From assembly GCA_031553005.1 (NCBI GenBank), contig JAVBMA010000064.1, positions 1 through 14,340 on the forward strand: a stretch of 14,340 bases of DNA, written 5' to 3'. The translations under genes and the position numbers were made by a program. Numbering within the stretch: position 1 is the stretch's first letter; each line of letters starts with the position of its first letter. Under the pieces are notes generated by a model. It did no database searches, was not told the DNA's origin, and was given only the letters and a program-made list of their open reading frames with translations. Shown one piece after another: positions 13,469 to 14,340 of this stretch. This stretch comes from RGIG9379 sp031553005. Its GTDB lineage: Bacteria > Bacteroidota > Bacteroidia > Bacteroidales > Paludibacteraceae.

Positions 13469-14131
13469 ATGAGAATAGGATTACTATCTGTATTTATTAT
13501 CTGTATGCTTGAATGTGCATATTCCCAAAATCAAAGTTACGACCGTATTCATATTTCCCTGGACGGAGGATGGAGTTACCGTATTGCTCCGGTTACGGAA
13601 AATGTCACACCTGAAGTAAAATCCTACATTAAGGGGTTAAAATCGGGGTATAACCTGTCCGGTAACGCTTTAGTACATTTCAATAAACTGATAGGAGCCG
13701 GTATTGATTTATCCCTCTCCAAATACCAAAACGAAGAGAATAATTTAGATGGTTATACGAACATATCGGGTAATGTTACGATCAGCTACATTGCGCCATG
13801 CGCCGGATTCCGTTTCATTGCTAAAGAGAAACATATTTTTCTGTTAACTGCATCTATTGGAGTCCTCATCTATAAAGAGGAGCAACAGTTCGATTGGCAA
13901 CATCTGGAAATGACAGGAACCACATTGGGGATCAGGGCGGGAGCCGGATATAGCTATGCTATCACAAAGAACATAGCGGCCGGAGCTAAGGTTTCATTGA
14001 TTTCGGGTACTCTTTATTCTTATGACCAACGAATAAACGGAGGACGTAAACAAAAAATAAGGCCGGAAGAAGATGAATATGAAGGCTTATCCCAATTTAC
14101 GTTGACCGGAGGTATCAGATTTAATTTTTGA
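13469..14131 (+). CDS. Predicted outer-membrane beta-barrel protein (220 aa)
   Basis: A signal peptide (MRIGLLSVFIICMLECAYSQ, cleavage before NQS) is followed by about 200 residues of alternating beta-strands separated by short polar turns (IHISLDGGWSYRIAP, GAGIDLSLSKYQNEE, YTNISGNVTISYIAPCAGFRFI, HIFLLTASIGVLIYKEE, LGIRAGAGYSYAITKNIAAGAKVSLISGTLY). The protein ends FTLTGGIRFNF, a terminal aromatic strand recognised by the BAM complex. Length and pattern suggest an 8- to 10-strand barrel of the OmpA-N/PorT-like type. Cys16 lies in MLEC, not an acceptable lipobox. Function is unknown; proteins of this kind are often structural or sit in envelope-stress loci. The gene stands alone between two inverted MITE-like copies (ends 13271 and 14190). 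No convincing -7 box was found in the AT-rich 197-bp leader region. Confidence 0.8.
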   Translation: MRIGLLSVFIICMLECAYSQNQSYDRIHISLDGGWSYRIAPVTENVTPEVKSYIKGLKSGYNLSGNALVHFNKLIGAGIDLSLSKYQNEENNLDGYTNISGNVTISYIAPCAGFRFIAKEKHIFLLTASIGVLIYKEEQQFDWQHLEMTGTTLGIRAGAGYSYAITKNIAAGAKVSLISGTLYSYDQRINGGRKQKIRPEEDEYEGLSQFTLTGGIRFNF

Positions 14132-14163
14132 CAAAGTAAAATCCGGCAAAAGAACTTCATCTT

Positions 14164-14190
14164 TAATGCCGAAGGTATTATATATTTATT
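14164..14190. repeat. Fourth GAA-triloop hairpin unit, abutting MITE copy B
   Basis: TAATGCC-GAA-GGTATTA (14164-14180, one G-T pair) is followed by TATATTTAT, the same arrangement as at 6486-6606, and then directly by the left end of MITE copy B. It lies 33 bp past the stop codon of the beta-barrel gene. Confidence 0.65.
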
Positions 14191-14340
14191 ACGCTTATCA
14201 GCAATATTACCCCCAACGAGAAAAAGTAAACACAAAGGCACGAAGTGCACAAAGAAAATAAAAAAACAAACATAACTTCGTGTCCTTTGTGCCTTTGTGT
14301 TTATAAAATTCATTTACGTTGGCACCGGGGGTAATATTGC
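14190..14340. mobile_element. MITE-like element, copy B (inverted relative to copy A, cut by window edge)
   Basis: From TACGCTTATCAGCAATATTAC this aligns throughout with the reverse complement of 13119-13271 (shared phrases ACGAGAAAAAGTAA, CACAAAGAAAATAAA, TTTATAAAATTCATT). The right terminal repeat is visible up to GGGGTAATATTGC, where the window ends; about nine bases (TGATAAGCG or similar) should be missing. No open frame. Confidence 0.85.

Overview
The window looks like chromosomal DNA from a T9SS-bearing member of the Bacteroidota, most likely Bacteroidales. Supporting evidence: two proteins end in type IX secretion (Por/Sor) C-terminal sorting domains (3192-4223 and 9116-12760); TAnnTTTG-type -7 promoter elements occur (3137-3144, 8498-8505); intergenic DNA is AT-rich; and the TrmD sequence is of the Bacteroides kind. 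A PL11 pectin (rhamnogalacturonan) lyase fits a plant-polysaccharide degrader of gut or digester habitats. Genus placement is inference; Dysgonomonas-like organisms come to mind.

Layout. 1-666: two minus-strand secreted proteins of unknown role, the first running off the left edge. 667-1441: a very AT-rich stretch without a gene, holding a pair of palindromes and the terminator behind trmD. 1442-2116: trmD (tRNA m1G37 methyltransferase). 2255-3001 (+): exported PAP2-type phosphatase. 3192-4223 (+): T9SS cargo protein with its own promoter and a strong terminator. 4442-5035 (-): tag, DNA-3-methyladenine glycosylase I. 5092-6176: a GNAT acetyltransferase gene bracketed by two ~226-bp, ~97% identical direct repeats made of hairpins; the right copy abuts an N-terminal fragment of a second GNAT gene. 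6182-6891: repeat-dense DNA. 6892-8469 (-): prfC (release factor 3). 8470-9115: another repeat-dense spacer with a 168-bp element bearing perfect 26-bp terminal inverted repeats. 9116-12760 (-): 1214-aa multidomain PL11 lyase. 13469-14131 (+): predicted outer-membrane beta-barrel protein between two inverted copies of a ~150-bp MITE-like element.

The genes do not form one pathway. They are mostly single-gene units: housekeeping functions (trmD, tag, prfC) interleaved with cell-envelope and secreted proteins. No defence system, transposase, integrase, CRISPR array, tRNA or rRNA was seen. The unusual content lies between the genes: several families of short non-coding repeats (GAA-triloop hairpins, CGCGAT palindromes, a purine/pyrimidine minisatellite, two MITE-like elements) that have shaped gene ends. 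One repeat supplies the last codons and stop of tag, the same family supplies the probable -33 box of prfC, and a third kind of repeat adjoins a broken acetyltransferase gene.
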